Positions 13,430 to 25,890 are shown, counted from the first letter of the stretch. The stretch: 64,000 bases of DNA from Epiperipatus broadwayi (GCA_028023455.1 JAQFVV010000547.1:312001-376000), one strand, 5' to 3'. Numbers and translations: made by a program. Notes: generated from the sequence alone by a model not told the origin.

Positions 13430-13800
13430 GGGTGAACCTGGGATGATGAAAAATAATCATCATCAGCCCCAGTAAATGCAAAATTTAAATATAAAATTAA
13501 ATACAAATATGAGAGATCAGCACAGAACTAACTTTACCAGCATTACACAAAAACGATCTTCATTAATGATCAACAATAAAACACAAAGTCAATCTTGTGA
13601 CTGGATTTCAAATGGGTCTACTATAGATCAGGCTAATCATTTAGCTACTGCCAAGCCTAGAGAAGGAATACAATACAATGCTTTGGATGCACATACTTAA
13701 GTTCCAATCCATAAGAATATAACAATGAAAAAATTCTGTAATACTAAAACATGCTGATCATCATCAATGCTTTGGCCTCTTAGTACTATTAATGTACTGG
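13430..13800. other. GC-richer island, possible SINE remnant
   Basis: Base composition is less AT-biased than the flanks. The minus strand between about 13600 and 13670 has tRNA-like boxes (TGGCAGTAGC, later TTTGAAATCC). The 74-residue frame at 13476-13700 has no recognisable domain, so I do not call it a gene. Confidence 0.3.
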
Positions 13801-15690
13801 CCAACTATAAACTTAATTTCTAAATAAATAATTAAAATGAAATGTAGTACATGGATTTTAAAAGTTATTCCATTTGCTTCATCTAGCATTAGGAAATAAT
13901 GAAATCATCATCAACGGAATGTCCATAAACCCTAAATATAAACCCCTTTAATATAACAGACTATTATGCACGAATCCAACTTAGAGAACAAAAGCTTACT
14001 ATGATCAAGAGATATAATAATTTATAATATTCTACGATTAAATAAATTCACTTAAATAAGTGAAACAGTGAAATATAAAAATTAAATTAAGATCAATAGA
14101 ATATTGCTATATACAAATTAAGCTTTCTGATTTTGATTAAAATACAAAAAAGCTAATACATTATGATTTATTTACAAGACATAATTAATGTCTGATTTTA
14201 ACATATATATGTATCTACATGATACTTATCTACATAAATAAGCACAGATATGCTAAATAAAACATTCTATTCATTTTAATAAAAAATAAATGCACAAGTA
14301 TGTGTGTATAAAAAGTATGAATCAAAGTTCTTAATTAATTCATTATTTTTAATAGTAAAAAAAGATTTTCTTTTACTTTATTGAAGAAATCTATTACTGC
14401 TTTGACAGTCCACTTTTTTTTCAGTGTTACTCTTAATTAATTATAAACATCTTTAAAAATCCTCAAGCAAGTTCTTTTGTTTAATATGGAATTTTTTTTG
14501 GAGTTTCCTTTTTTTTTAATAAAATATACTGGAAATGCATCTTACTTTTAGTTAAATAAAGTTATTTACTTAAAAAAAAATTGGAATTAAAAAAATTATA
14601 AATGTCATTTTCAAGAAATTATTTAAAATAACATCATTCTCAATATATATAATACACTTCTCACCAGCTGTACTTTATAATATATATATATATAACGCAA
14701 TACATTTACCTGTGCTTTTTTGCATATAGATAAAACAGTATAGATTAAAACTAATTATTCAGCAGGCTGATCGATTCTTTTGGTAAGCAAGTCTCTTACA
14801 GTGAGCTCTCTTCAATCTCTATGCCACCTAATATACATATATATGGGATATGAATCATATAAAAGCTGGGTCTTGCTTCCATGTGAATCCAAGCTCTACC
14901 ATAGTGAACTAATAGCAGTATCTGGATTTGTACTATCATTCCTTCAGTTATATATTCACAGTAATTTTACTATTGTAAAAACTCTAAAACTCCTATCTAA
15001 TCTTTTTTTCAACGTTTTTATAGTCAGTAGTGAAAAATACAAATAATTAAAAGTAAGTTTTTTTTATCTTGATTGAAAAAAGTTAATGACTTTTTTCAAT
15101 TTACTTAACTACTTCAGCTTCAAGCCGCCATATTGAACTTTTTAAAATACTGGCCTGAGACACAATTTTCATAATAACTTCAGTTTTAATTATGTTAGAA
15201 CGAAAACAATTACATTGCTAGAAACTAGAAAAATTAAGAAAAACAATAAGCATAAAATAAATAGTGATAACTATATAAAAAATAAGAAAAAAAGAAATTT
15301 TCATATTCGAAATAATTATTATTTTATTGTTTGTTCATAATTTGGAAATTAACATTAACTAAAATTCAAAATACATCTTCAGTGATAATTTCTTTCTATT
15401 CCTTACAAAATTATCTTTCTAAACATGTATAATATGTCTTACCTGAGATAATCCATAGCTTCACAATCTCCAAACAAAGTCGGATATGACTTCTTTATTT
15501 TTATCTTGTACCCCTAATGTTCTAAATGTCAAAGGCATCTATAAAGAAAAAGATTCATCCTAATAAAAGATACAAAAGAAATCATCATAGCAATTGGCTT
15601 ATTGTCTGTCTAAAACTAGAAATTGTAGGCTACTTTCTATATCACTGATAAAATGAGTTTCATCTCTTCATTTTATATTTTTTTGTGTGT
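13801..15690. other. AT-rich DNA, nothing recognised
   Basis: Contains a short (TA)n run at about 14680-14694 and a 15072-15101 hairpin (ATTGAAAAAAG mirrored). The frame at 14780-15046 shows no family resemblance. Confidence 0.4.
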
Positions 15691-15696
15691 AAAATA

Positions 15697-15790
15697 GTGA
15701 TGTTTATATTTTTTGTGATCACCAGTGATGTTTATATTCTTTATGCACTGCAAAGTGATGTTTATATTCTTTATGTACAGAAGTGATGCT
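15697..15790 (+). repeat. Short tandem repeat, period about 29 bp
   Basis: GTGATGTTTATATT recurs at 15697, 15725 and 15755, with a partial fourth copy at 15783. Confidence 0.8.
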
Positions 15791-16067
15791 ATCTTGTTAT
15801 ATTTATTGTACCACAGATATAATTTATTTGCATATAGTCTATAGACTTGAAAATAATGTTATGAAACATACAGCAAAAGCAAAGCATGATCAAGCATAAA
15901 CATAAACAAGAATCAGAACTGGATTATATGTTTGTGTATGCAATGTCTGTCTGTATACATTTGTTTATTAGTTTTATAACTCATTGCTTGTAAACCATAT
16001 AATATAAACATAATTAATGGTTTTCAAAAAGTATACTTTTTGAAAATCATTATTTTTATAAAAATAA

Positions 16068-16378
16068 GAGGATTAGTGTACATAGAACTTTAGAAAATTA
16101 CGATATGAATTATATACTAATAAGTTAATTACGATATGAATTCTATACAAGTAAATATATAATTACAAACTAAATCACACTAATTATTCGATAAATATGA
16201 ATTCTATGTGAGCATAAATAAATGTATTACAAACTACCTTTAGAAAATTATGATAAATATGAATTCTATATGACCATAAATATATAATTACACACACACC
16301 AATTTTTCGATAGATATGAATTGTATGAGCATAAATAAATATATATATAACTACAAATTAGCACACACTAATTACAAA
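16068..16378 (+). repeat. Degenerate tandem repeat, 65-75 bp units
   Basis: About five units share a GATA(A)ATATGAATTCTAT core followed by CATAAATA and AATTACA(A/C)A segments. Unit length is uneven. Confidence 0.65.
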
Positions 16379-17502
16379 TTAAAATTAATAAAAAATATAT
16401 TTTTTCAAAAAATTAAAAAAAAAATTAAAATTTTTTACTTACGAATAATTACGTTCTTAGTCTGTTGTAAGTCTTGTTTGAGAATAATACTGAAGAGAAT
16501 TTCACTTGCAGCCATAAAACATTTTATGTCTTTTATCATTTTATGATAAGTACAAAAATTACCAAAAAAACAAAAAAATAAATACTGTGGTTGATTAAAA
16601 AATTCACCAAAGATCTAAATTTTGACCGATTTTTTTGAAATAAAGATCATTTGAAAGCTAACATATACAGCTAAAAATGGCCATATTTTCTTCAATGTCA
16701 CTATTATACTTTTTATGTCAGCAAAGAAAGAAAATAATACATCATCAAATGAGCACCGAAGGACACAAATGACGCCGACAAAGCGGAAAAAGTTAATCCT
16801 TTCAAAAACAACTTTCTAGGATTTTTTTCAAAATATGTTATATAAGCTTTAGTTAAAAAAATTAATCTAATCAAAATAGATAGTGAAATTTTATAATTAT
16901 CAGTATATCTATTGTAACATAAAAATTTCGTTTTAATTTCAAAATCAGAATTAATAAAATATTAATTAGTCTTTTTTAAATGTTTAATTCATAATAATTT
17001 TTTTTAATTCAAAATTATTTAATCCTGTTATTCAAGTGTAAGACAGAAAAATATCTACAAATTTTTTTGTCTGTTTATTTCTACTTTTCCTTTTACCTTT
17101 ATGCATATACATGCACAGACACACACTACTATGCCATGAGAGACATAAACATCTCAATATACATATGTGTGTGCATGTAAAATGATGCATAATGCTAATT
17201 AGCATTTATTTATTATAAACATACCTCTAATTTGTTATTTATATATGTAATGGGAGTCCACAACATTATTAAAAGTATTTGAAATTAATATTGCCTTGCA
17301 AATATAAATTAGAAAGTTAATTGATTTTACTGATGTGATATTCACTTTTTTAAAATAATTGCTTCTATTATTATAATGTTTTAGTTACAGTCTATAAGTT
17401 TAGACAAGCTGATGAAAAATGGCCCATATTTTTGATTCCTAGTAATTTAAGCTGTATAATACTAGGTAGCATTCACTGATAATGGTATTTATGTGCTTGT
17501 CA
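16379..17502. other. AT-rich DNA, nothing recognised
   Basis: No feature supported. Confidence 0.4.
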
Positions 17503-17526
17503 CGATATATATATATATATATATAT
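17503..17526. repeat. (TA)n microsatellite, left flank of LTR element
   Basis: An uninterrupted TA run directly abuts the TGTACC end of the LTR at 17527. The same kind of run follows the other LTR at 23401. Confidence 0.9.
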
Positions 17527-19122
17527 TGTACCAGATCGAACCACAGAAACCATTTACTTACACGTATATAAGTTTTGGCTGGTTTCAAACTTCTCCATAA
17601 TACATTTACAAATTTGTTTACTTATAAATGTTACGTGAACGAAGCAGCACGTTCGAGCAAAGTGGGAAATATTATTGATAGCTTTAACTATCAACAATGG
17701 CCCACCTCGGCTGCTAGATTCAAATCCCTACTATCCAAACACTTAATTTTCTATGGAGTAAACTCCGGGTGCCAGTTATCTATTCAGAAAAATAAACAAT
17801 GTATTTGGACAGTAGGCTCATAATCCAGCACTCGAAGCAATTCCCTTAACTAGCTCAGTCTAATTTTAATCAATAATAAAATATAAAAAAAGAATTGATA
17901 AAAAAAATTAACCAACGAATAAAGTTTAATTTTAAAGCCAATTTATTAACTAACATTTACTAATGATAAACATTTTTATAAATCTATAAATAACACACAC
18001 ATTTTAAGTTAACATACTATGATATATTTTATGAAAGAGCATAAATCATCTTTGACATTGAAATTAACTAACATTCACAAACACGCACATCAATAGTTCA
18101 TTTTATGCATGCTTATAGAGTTTATATAATTTGAATCTTGAATATTTATGAATTACAGTGGTGGCTACTACATATAACTGAGAATAATAATATGTTTTAC
18201 CTAAGATTTTTGAATGTAGATTTAGAACTTTGTTTCCTTCTTGTTTGTTGCTTCTTCCAGCCAGCTGGGACATTTCCTTGATGAGTTTGGTTATTCTTCA
18301 TGATTATTATTTCTGGAGACAGTTGAATATTGACGGAGGATTTCTGAGCTGTTAAGTAGACATTATTTCACGGGCAGGTCTTGCTGATCTTATTGGACTA
18401 AGGGCTGAAATAAGAGCGTATATTTCCTGAAGCTGCTCAACAATGCATTTCTGTTTCTGGATACATAATTTAAACAAGACTGACACTGAAAACTAGGCTG
18501 AAACTGCCAACTCAAAACTGTTCATCTGATAAAAATCTAGCTATATATATATGCAAATTGTTTTCATTTTAATATCCTCTGGAAATAGGTTCAATAGGTG
18601 TTGTCAAAATTTCTTTAGTAATTAATCCTATGACAACGTGTTTTTGATTGATTGTTTAATTAGCAGTAGCTATTTCAAAACATGTTGTTTTTATATCTTT
18701 ATTAGTAGCCCACTGCTGGTGTGGTTTTGTTAAATCTTTATTTAACTTAATAGCCATCGCTGTGTTTTCCAAATATAATTTTCATTTATTTATAATATTT
18801 AATACTGTTACATTTATTTTACATTCACACACACATATGTAATTTTATTCTACACATCAAAACTAGTTTTAATACTATTTTTTTTTATTCAATTCAAATG
18901 ACCAGAGATTTATATTTTGAAGCTTTTAATTTATAATAATAACACTCTTTAACTTTTATGAACTCTTAGTTTTATCTTTTCTAAACAAAACTCCCCCTCT
19001 CCCCTTTTTATCAATTTATTTCTATTTTTTTTTCAAACTCTTTTACGAAAGATTTTAATAATAAATAATTTTTTTTTAGACAAAATTATTTTATATACAT
19101 GTGCCAATTTGGCCTTGGCACA
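17527..19122 (-). repeat. Long terminal repeat A of LTR element
   Basis: 1596 bp, repeated in direct orientation at 21866-23400 with high identity (roughly 95% by eye). On the plus strand it runs TGTACC...GGCACA; on the minus strand TGTGCC...GGTACA. These are TG...CA ends as expected of an LTR. Copy A has about 60 bp (around 18068-18130) that copy B lacks, flanked by a short AACATT repeat. The frame at 17575-17823 is present in both LTRs but lies on the strand opposite the gag-like frames, so I do not treat it as a gene. Confidence 0.85.
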
Positions 19123-19145
19123 TTACAACCCCCTTCGTTTTAGAG
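19123..19145 (-). other. Candidate polypurine tract
   Basis: On the minus strand the bases before the LTR read AACGAAGGGGGTTGTAA, then TGTGCC. Comparable G-runs precede LTR-like starts at 30231-30242 and 62203-62209. Confidence 0.45.
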
Positions 19146-20806
19146 TAAAATGCGTCATTTTTGCCATTTTATCTCTTGCAACTTTAATTCTTGATTCTAA
19201 ATATTCATTTATTTTCTAAGTTTGCTTTTCATAATGCTTTCACTTTACATACCAAGGACATCTGTTTTGACTATCCTTTCCTTCAATATATGCCGAATAC
19301 ATTGCTCACAATGATCTAAATCATGGATAATGACCACCGGGACAAATTAATTTTGTGGCACAGGGATCTTTTGGAAATGACACGGAAGCAGATTAGCTGA
19401 CTTAAACTGACTTACACATATGAAAAATGAAGCTTCATTTGCTGATTCTCTTGATCGGACTTGGAAAAAGAAAGGGTCGCTGCAAAATGGCAGGAATTTT
19501 CAACTGTCTATTTTTGACTTACACTTTGGAAAGAGGAATGATCTCTGATAAGTCCGTTACAGGTACTAAAATTTATCCAGTCAGCAGCTTTAAACTTATC
19601 CTTAACTAAACTTATTTCTATACTACCCTCATTCCCTTTTGCTATAGATCAATTTCTACAAATGTGTATACATGCAGCACAATTATACACCTACTAATAT
19701 TCTAAATATCGAGTTATTACTGGACTTGCTTACAGGGAATCTATAATAAATAAATCCCTTCTTGCATACATCATGAGGTGCAGCAGTGCCAAGAAAATAA
19801 CCTAAAAGGATATCTGGATAAATACATTTCAGATATGCATCATGAGGTATCGTATTAACCCGAATATTACCAGTGTATGTGTGCATATATACACATGTAT
19901 ACTTATGCACTCTTAATACACTTAGATTGACTTTATATTTTTATTATTAATCTTACATTATTTTTAAATTCATATAAACATTATTCTAACATTTGTATTA
20001 ATCTAATCTCACAATATTATTTTAAACTACCACGGACGTCAGTTTTCATATTTATTTATATTAATCTAATCTCGAATATTATTTTCAAACCCTTATGAAC
20101 ATTTTAAATATTAGTTTTACAATACTATTTTTAAACCATCACGGACATCAGTTTACATATTTATTTATATTATGGAATCATATTTTAAATCATTTACTTA
20201 ATTTCTTTATTAACGTGCATGCATTCAGAAAACTATTTTATTTTATTGCTCTTTATTATTATACTGACATTTGATTTGACATAATTACTTTAAACCATTT
20301 ATTTACTTTCTTCTAATAATGTGCGTATATTCAAAAAACTATTTTATTTTAACGTGCGCATACTCAGGGAAAAAAAACTGTTTTACTTTACTATGATTCA
20401 TTATTATACAAATATCTATTTGACTAACTTAATTTTAGTGTAGAAATTTTGTTATCTTTTCATTTATTTAAATCTACAACTTTAATTTTACATCATTAAT
20501 TTGACCCATTTATTTTACTTGATTTTATTGATTTTTTATTTATTTGATCTGTTTATTTACGGGCATTTCCTTAATTAATATGTGCGTGGAGAAAAACAAA
20601 AATCTTTTATTCTACGAAGCCTCTGTCATTATTGTTACTTTAAACCATTTCATTTATCATTGTTCATTTATTTTTAAATTATTATTTTAGTTTTAAATAG
20701 AAGTTTCAGATTTAATTTATTAGATTTATTTACTTTAGAATAATCATATTCATGCTCATTGTCCATTTCCGGTCCTTTTTGTTTACTTCCTTTACTATTC
20801 TGCCCA
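19146..20806 (-). other. Internal region of LTR element, no intact gene
   Basis: Contains partial tandem duplications around 19980-20165 (a CACGGAC(G/A)TCAGTTT block twice) and 20210-20380 (a CAAAAAACTATTTTATTTT-like block repeated). Minus-strand fragments near 19150-19330 read in a broken frame with an H-x6-C-x2-C string, insufficient to assign a domain. Confidence 0.4.
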
Positions 20807-21446
20807 TTAACTATCTTTTAAATATGTCCAGCAGTTAAATATGTCCAGCAGTTCCTTATTTCTTTCTACTAACTCACTAATATAAATTGTACCCCATATT
20901 CTCACATCACTTTTTTGATTAAAATTTATTTTATCTCTTTCTCTTTCCATTCTCTTTTCAACCTTGGACATTAGAAAACCTTTAAGCTTCACAGACCTCC
21001 ATATTTTTGTTAACTGTGAATATTTTTTCCTATTCTTTCTTAGTTTTAAATCTCCGTTTAAAATGACCACGAACTTTTACTTTAACCTTTTTAAATTTTT
21101 GTAAAAACTTTTCAACGCTATCTTCTACCTTGAACTTATGTCTCTCTTCAATTTCTTGATCTATATTTTCCTCTGTCTTAGCACTATCCTATTCTGCTTT
21201 AATTTCTATTTCTATTTCAGTCTTCTCTGTTTCAACACTATCTAGTTCTAATTCAATTTTTACATCTTTTATCATGTCAACTTCCTGACTTTCTTTAATT
21301 AAATCTACCTCTATAACTTCTTGGTTCTTCTCTACCTTTTCTGTTCTCTCATGTCTTCTTTTTCTTATTTCTGCAATGAATTCTTTTTGATCTTGCATGA
21401 TTTCTTTCATCAGATTCTTCATGTCTATCATCATTTTCTTCATCAT
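20807..21446 (-). pseudogene. Gag-like coiled-coil remnant
   Basis: Two minus-strand frames offset by a frameshift. The first (21446-21189) is 85 residues, very rich in E, K, M and I with no prolines, as in a coiled coil (KKMMIDMKNLMKEIMQ at the start). The second (21070-20807) is 87 residues, basic (RKNRKKYSQ, EKRMERERDK). Their position next to the inferred 5' LTR supports a gag-type role. There are no zinc knuckles and no protease. It is not a host gene by any evidence here. Low-complexity composition could also produce such frames by chance. Confidence 0.45.
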
Positions 21447-21865
21447 CTATGTCTCAGACATTTCTTTCTCTTTTTCCATTTTTAAAACAATATTTTATTT
21501 CTTTGACTAAATTTAAATACGAGCTGTTTATTTATTTTTCTTACTAAAATGGAAATATATGCTGACTCCACCCCTCCTTTGTCCCTTTTCTCTACCCGAT
21601 CCTAATGCTTTAGCTCCACCTAAAACACCCAACTGTCTCTGATTTAACATAATGATCTATTTTAACTAATGTAAATAGCATAAATCTCTCTTTATTTAAA
21701 GGGAAGAAAAAAAAAGGTTTCGGTCAATTCTTTTTTTATTTTTAAATTAATACCACTTTACGTACGTAATTTCGCTTTTCTATAAAAAATTTGTCAAATA
21801 AGAAACACAGTATTTGATTACTATTGTTTCTTAGGTCCAGACCCAAACATTGGGAAAGCTATTTA
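21447..21865 (-). other. Inferred leader of LTR element
   Basis: Non-coding sequence between the inferred 5' LTR and the first gag-like frame. No clear primer-binding site starting TGG adjoins the LTR. Confidence 0.35.
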
Positions 21866-23400
21866 TGTACCGGGTCGAACCGCTGAAACCACTTACTTAC
21901 ATGTATATAAGTTTTGGCTGGTTTCAAACTTCTCCATAATACTTTTACAAATTTGTTTACTTATAAATGTTACGTGAATGAACCAGCACATTCGAGCAAA
22001 GTGGGAAATATTATTGATAGCTTTAACTATCAACAATGGCCCACCTCAGCTCCTAGATTCAAACCCCTACTATCCAAACACTTTATTTATTTCAGAGTAA
22101 ACTCCAGGCACCAGTTATCTATTCAGAAGAATAAACAACGTATTTGGTCAGTACGCTCATAATCCAGTGCTCGAAACAATTCCCTTAACTAGCTCAGTCT
22201 AATTTTAATCAATAATAAAATATAGAAAAAGAATTGATAAAAAAAATTGACCGATGAATAAAGTTTAATTTTAAAGACAATTTATTAACTAACATTTACT
22301 AATGATAAACATTTTTATAAATCTATAAATAACACACACATTTTAAGTTAACATACTATGATATATTTTATGAAAGAGCATAAATCATCTTTGACATTGA
22401 AATTATCTAACATTTGAATCTTGAATATTTACGAATTACAGTGGTGGCTACTACATATAACTGAGAATCATAAAATGTTTTATCTAGGATTTTTGAATGT
22501 AGATTTAAAACTTTGTTTCCTTCTTGTTTGTTGCTTCCTCCAACCGGCTGGGACATTTCCTTGATGAGTTTGGTTATTCTTCATGATTATTATTTCTGGA
22601 GACAGTTGAATATTGACGAAGGATTTCTGAGCTGTTAAGTAGACATTATTTCACGGGCAGGTCTTGCTGATCTTATTGGACTAAGGGCTGAAATAAGAGC
22701 GTATATTTCCTAAAGCTGCTCAACAATGCATTTCTGTTTCTGGATACATAATTTAAACAAGACTGACACTGAAAACTAGGCTGAAACTGCCAACTCAAAA
22801 CTGCTCGTCTGATAAAAATCTAGCTATATATATATGCAAATTGTTTTCATTTTAATATCCTCTGGAAATAGGTTCAATAGGTGTTGTCGAAATTCCTTTA
22901 GTAATTAATCCTATGACATGTTTTTGATTGATTGTTTAATTAGTAGTAGCTATTTCAAAATGTGTTGTTTTTATATCTTTATTAGTAGCCCACAGCTGGT
23001 GTGGTTTTTTTAAATCTTTATTTAACTTAATAGCTATCGCTGTGTTTTTCAAATATAATTTTCATTTATTTATAATATTTAATACTGATACATTTATTTT
23101 ACATTCGCACGCACATATATAATTTTATTCTACACATCAAAACTAGTTTTAATACTATTTTTTTAATTTCAATTCGAATGAAAAGAGATTTATATTTTGA
23201 AGCTTCTAATTTATAATAATAACACTCTTTAACTTTTATGAACTCTTAGTTTTATCTTTTCTAAACAAACCCCCCCTCTCCCTTTTTTATCAATTAATTT
23301 CTATTTTTTTTCAAACTCTTTTACGAAAGATTTTAATAATAAATAATTTTTTTTTAGACAAAATTATTTTATATACATGTGCCAATTTGGCCTTGGCACA
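21866..23400 (-). repeat. Long terminal repeat B of LTR element
   Basis: 1535 bp, direct repeat of LTR A. It begins TGTACCGGGTCGAACC and ends CCTTGGCACA on the plus strand. The outer end passes directly into (TA)n at 23401. Confidence 0.85.
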
Positions 23401-23413
23401 ATATATATATATA
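23401..23413. repeat. (TA)n junction between LTR element and ribozyme array
   Basis: About six TA units separate LTR B from the first monomer. Confidence 0.9.
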
Positions 23414-23551
23414 TGATAAACAAAAATGCAAGTTAAAACACTTGCTAACGCTTGTATTTATGTCCACAGATGGCGTTCTACCAAAAACACCGGTCATGCA
23501 TATGTTTTGTTTACATAAACGTCAGAGTAGCATTCACTATCTCTAACTATA

Positions 23552-23609
23552 ATTCCACTTTCAGATCATGATTTCAAGTTATTTGCTATCATCAGTGAAA
23601 GACAGGAAT
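23552..23609 (-). ncRNA. Hammerhead ribozyme motif, locus 1 copy 1
   Basis: CTGATGA and GAAA core present, stem I CTTTCA/TGAAAG and ATTCC/GGAAT, stem III palindrome ATCATGAT, cleavage expected after the C of GATC. One change in stem II (AGC/GCT becomes AGC/ACT) weakens that helix. Confidence 0.75.
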
Positions 23610-23956
23610 AAAGAAACTAGATCTAAATACAAACTCTGAGCGTTTATGAAACAATTTCTATTCAGCTTGCAAGCGTGAATTTTTTAGACACGTAATGTCT
23701 TCAAACTCAGCATAGCAAACCAGATAGCTATATGGGTCTGATCTCAGTTCAGCATCACCACATAGTAGAAGCCTCTGCAATCTATATCATTGCAAGAAAG
23801 ACCTCAAAGGTACATTTATGATAAACAAAAATGCAAGTTAAAAAACTTGCTAACGCTTGTATTTATGTCCACAGATGGCGTTCTACCAAAAACACCGGTC
23901 AAGCGTATGTTTTGTTTACATAAACGTCAGAGTAGCATTCACTATCTCTAACTATA

Positions 23957-24014
23957 ATTCCACTTTCAGATCATGATTTCAAGCTATTTGCTATCATCAG
24001 TGAAAGACAGGAAT
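23957..24014 (-). ncRNA. Hammerhead ribozyme motif, locus 1 copy 2
   Basis: All core positions and stems are intact. Order on the minus strand: ATTCC, TGT internal loop, CTTTCA, CTGATGA, stem-loop II with an AAATA loop, GAAA, palindromic stem III, then TGAAAG, T, GGAAT. Confidence 0.85.
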
Positions 24015-24361
24015 AAAGAAACTAGATCTAAATACAAACTCTGAGCGTTTATGAAACAATTTCTATTCAGCTTGCAAGCGTGAATTTTTTAGACACATAA
24101 TGTCTTCAAACTCAGAATGGCAAACCAGATAGCTATATGGGTCTGATCTCAGTTCAGCATCACCACATAGTAGAAGCCTCTGCAATCTATATCATTGCAA
24201 GAAAGACCTCAAAGGTACATTTATGATAAACAAAAATGCAAGTTAATAAACTTGCTAACGCTTGTATTTATGTCCACAGATGGCGTTCTACCAAAAACAC
24301 CGGTCAAGCGTATGTTTTGTTTACATAAACGTCAGAGTAGCATTCACTATCTCTAACTATA

Positions 24362-24403
24362 ATTCCACTTTCAGATCATGATTTCAAGCTATTTGCTATC
24401 ATC
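24362..24403 (-). ncRNA. Truncated hammerhead motif, locus 1 copy 3
   Basis: An internal deletion joins TATCATC directly to TTCTATTCAGC. It removes the 5' strand of stem I and the first bases of the CTGATGA core, so this copy cannot self-cleave. Confidence 0.8.
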
Positions 24404-24504
24404 TTCTATTCAGCTTGCAAGCGTGAATTTTTTAGACACGTAATGTCTTCAAACTCAGCATAGCAAACCAGATAGCTATATGGGTCTGATCTCAGTTCAG
24501 CATC

Positions 24505-24517
24505 ATCACATAGATTG
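24505..24517. other. Centre of inversion, locus 1
   Basis: The left-arm monomer stops in CACATAG and the right arm begins in ATAGATTGCAG. The shared ATAG is a microhomology. The two arms meet at their 5' sides (hammerhead sense). Confidence 0.8.
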
Positions 24518-24685
24518 CAGAGGCTTCTACTATGTGGTGATGCTGAACTGAGATCAGACCCATATAGCTATCTGGTTTGCTATGCTGAGTTTGAAGACAT
24601 TACGTGTCTAAAAAATTCACGCTTGCAAGCTGAATAGAAATTGTTTCATAAACGCTCAGAGTTTGTATTTAGATCTAGTTTCTTT

Positions 24686-24743
24686 ATTCCTGTCTTTCAC
24701 TGATGATAGCAAATAGCTTGAAATCATGATCTGAAAGTGGAAT
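24686..24743 (+). ncRNA. Hammerhead ribozyme motif, locus 1 copy 4
   Basis: Complete and identical in core and stems to copy 2, on the plus strand. Confidence 0.85.
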
Positions 24744-25090
24744 TATAGTTAGAGATAGTGAATGCTACTCTGACGTTTATGTAAACAAAACATACGCTTG
24801 ACCGGTGTTTTTGGTAGAATGCCATCTGTGGACATAAATACAAGCGTTAGCAAGTTTTTTAACTTGCATTTTTGTTTATCATAAATGTACCTTTGAGGTC
24901 TTTCTTGCAATGATATAGATTGCAGAGGCTTCTACTATGTGGTGATGCTGAACTGAGATCAGACCCATATAGCTATCTGGTTTGCTATGCTGAGTTTGAA
25001 GACATTACGTGTCTAAAAAATTCACGCTTGCAAGCTGAATAGAAATTGTTTCATAAACGCTCAGAGTTTGTATTTAGATCTAGTTTCTTT

Positions 25091-25148
25091 ATTCCTGTCT
25101 TTCACTGATAATAGCAAATAGCTTGAAATCATGATCTGAAAGTGGAAT
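25091..25148 (+). ncRNA. Hammerhead motif with core mutation, locus 1 copy 5
   Basis: The core reads CTGATAA instead of CTGATGA. The changed base corresponds to G8, the general-acid guanosine of hammerheads, so this copy should be inactive. Stems are otherwise intact. The surrounding monomer also carries several one-base deletions (about 25195-25270). Confidence 0.8.
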
Positions 25149-25485
25149 TATAGTTAGAAATAGTGAATGCTACTCTGACGTTTATGTAAACAAAACATCG
25201 CTTGACCAGTGTTTTTGGTAGAGCCATCTGTGGACAAATACAAGCGTTAGTAAGTTTTTAACTTGCATTTTGTTTATCATAAATGTACCTTTGAGTCTTT
25301 CTTGCAATGAATAGATTGTAGAGGCTTCTACTATGTGGTGATGCTGAACTGAGATCAGACCCATATAGCTATCTGGTTTGCTATGCTGAGTTTGAAGACA
25401 TTACGTGTCTAAAAATTCACGCTTGCAAGCTGAATAGAAATTGTTTCATAAACGCTCAGAGTTTGTATTTAGATCTAGTTTCTTT

Positions 25486-25543
25486 ATTCCTGTCTTTCAC
25501 TGATGATAGCAAATAGCTTGAAATCATGATCTGAAAGTGGAAT
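25486..25543 (+). ncRNA. Hammerhead ribozyme motif, locus 1 copy 6
   Basis: Complete core, stems I and II, and palindromic stem III. Confidence 0.85.
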
Positions 25544-25890
25544 TATAGTTAGAGATAGTGAATGCTACTCTGACGTTTATGTAAACAAAACATACGCTTG
25601 ACCAGTGTTTTTGGTAGAATGCCATCTGTGGACATAAATACAAGCGTTAGTAAGTTTTTTAACTTGCATTTTTGTTTATCATAAATGTACCTTTGAGGTC
25701 TTTCTTGCAATGATATAGATTGTAGAGGCTTCTACTATGTGGTGATGCTGAACTGAGATCAGACCCATATAGCTATCTGGTTTGCTATGCTGAGTTTGAA
25801 GACATTACGTGTCTAAAAAATTCACGCTTGCAAGCTGAATAGAAATTGTTTCATAAACGCTCAGAGTTTGTATTTAGATCTAGTTTCTTT

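Larger units (their letters stand above)
17527..23400 (-). mobile_element. Non-autonomous LTR retrotransposon (LARD-like)
   Basis: Two direct about 1.6-kb repeats with TG...CA ends enclose 2743 bp. I orient it on the minus strand because a G-run resembling a polypurine tract (CGAAGGGGG, 19130-19138) lies just before the TGTGCC start of the left LTR. The only coiled, charged frames (21446-21189 and 21070-20807) also read on the minus strand from the right LTR, where gag should be. No protease, reverse transcriptase or integrase motif is visible, so it would need proteins in trans. It sits in a (TA)n tract, so a target duplication cannot be distinguished from the microsatellite. The primer-binding site was not identified. 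Confidence 0.75.

Noticed and set aside
13450-13460. Other TCATCAG/CTGATGA strings as extra hammerheads (for example near 13456)
   Set aside because: No GAAA at the right distance and no stem I complement; chance 7-mers.
17575-22162. 82-residue frame present in both LTRs (17575-17823, 21914-22162)
   Set aside because: Shared only because the LTRs are copies. It lies on the strand opposite the gag-like frames and has no recognisable domain.
25182-25364. 60-residue minus-strand frame in the array
   Set aside because: Opened by one-base deletions in a decayed monomer; not present in sister monomers.
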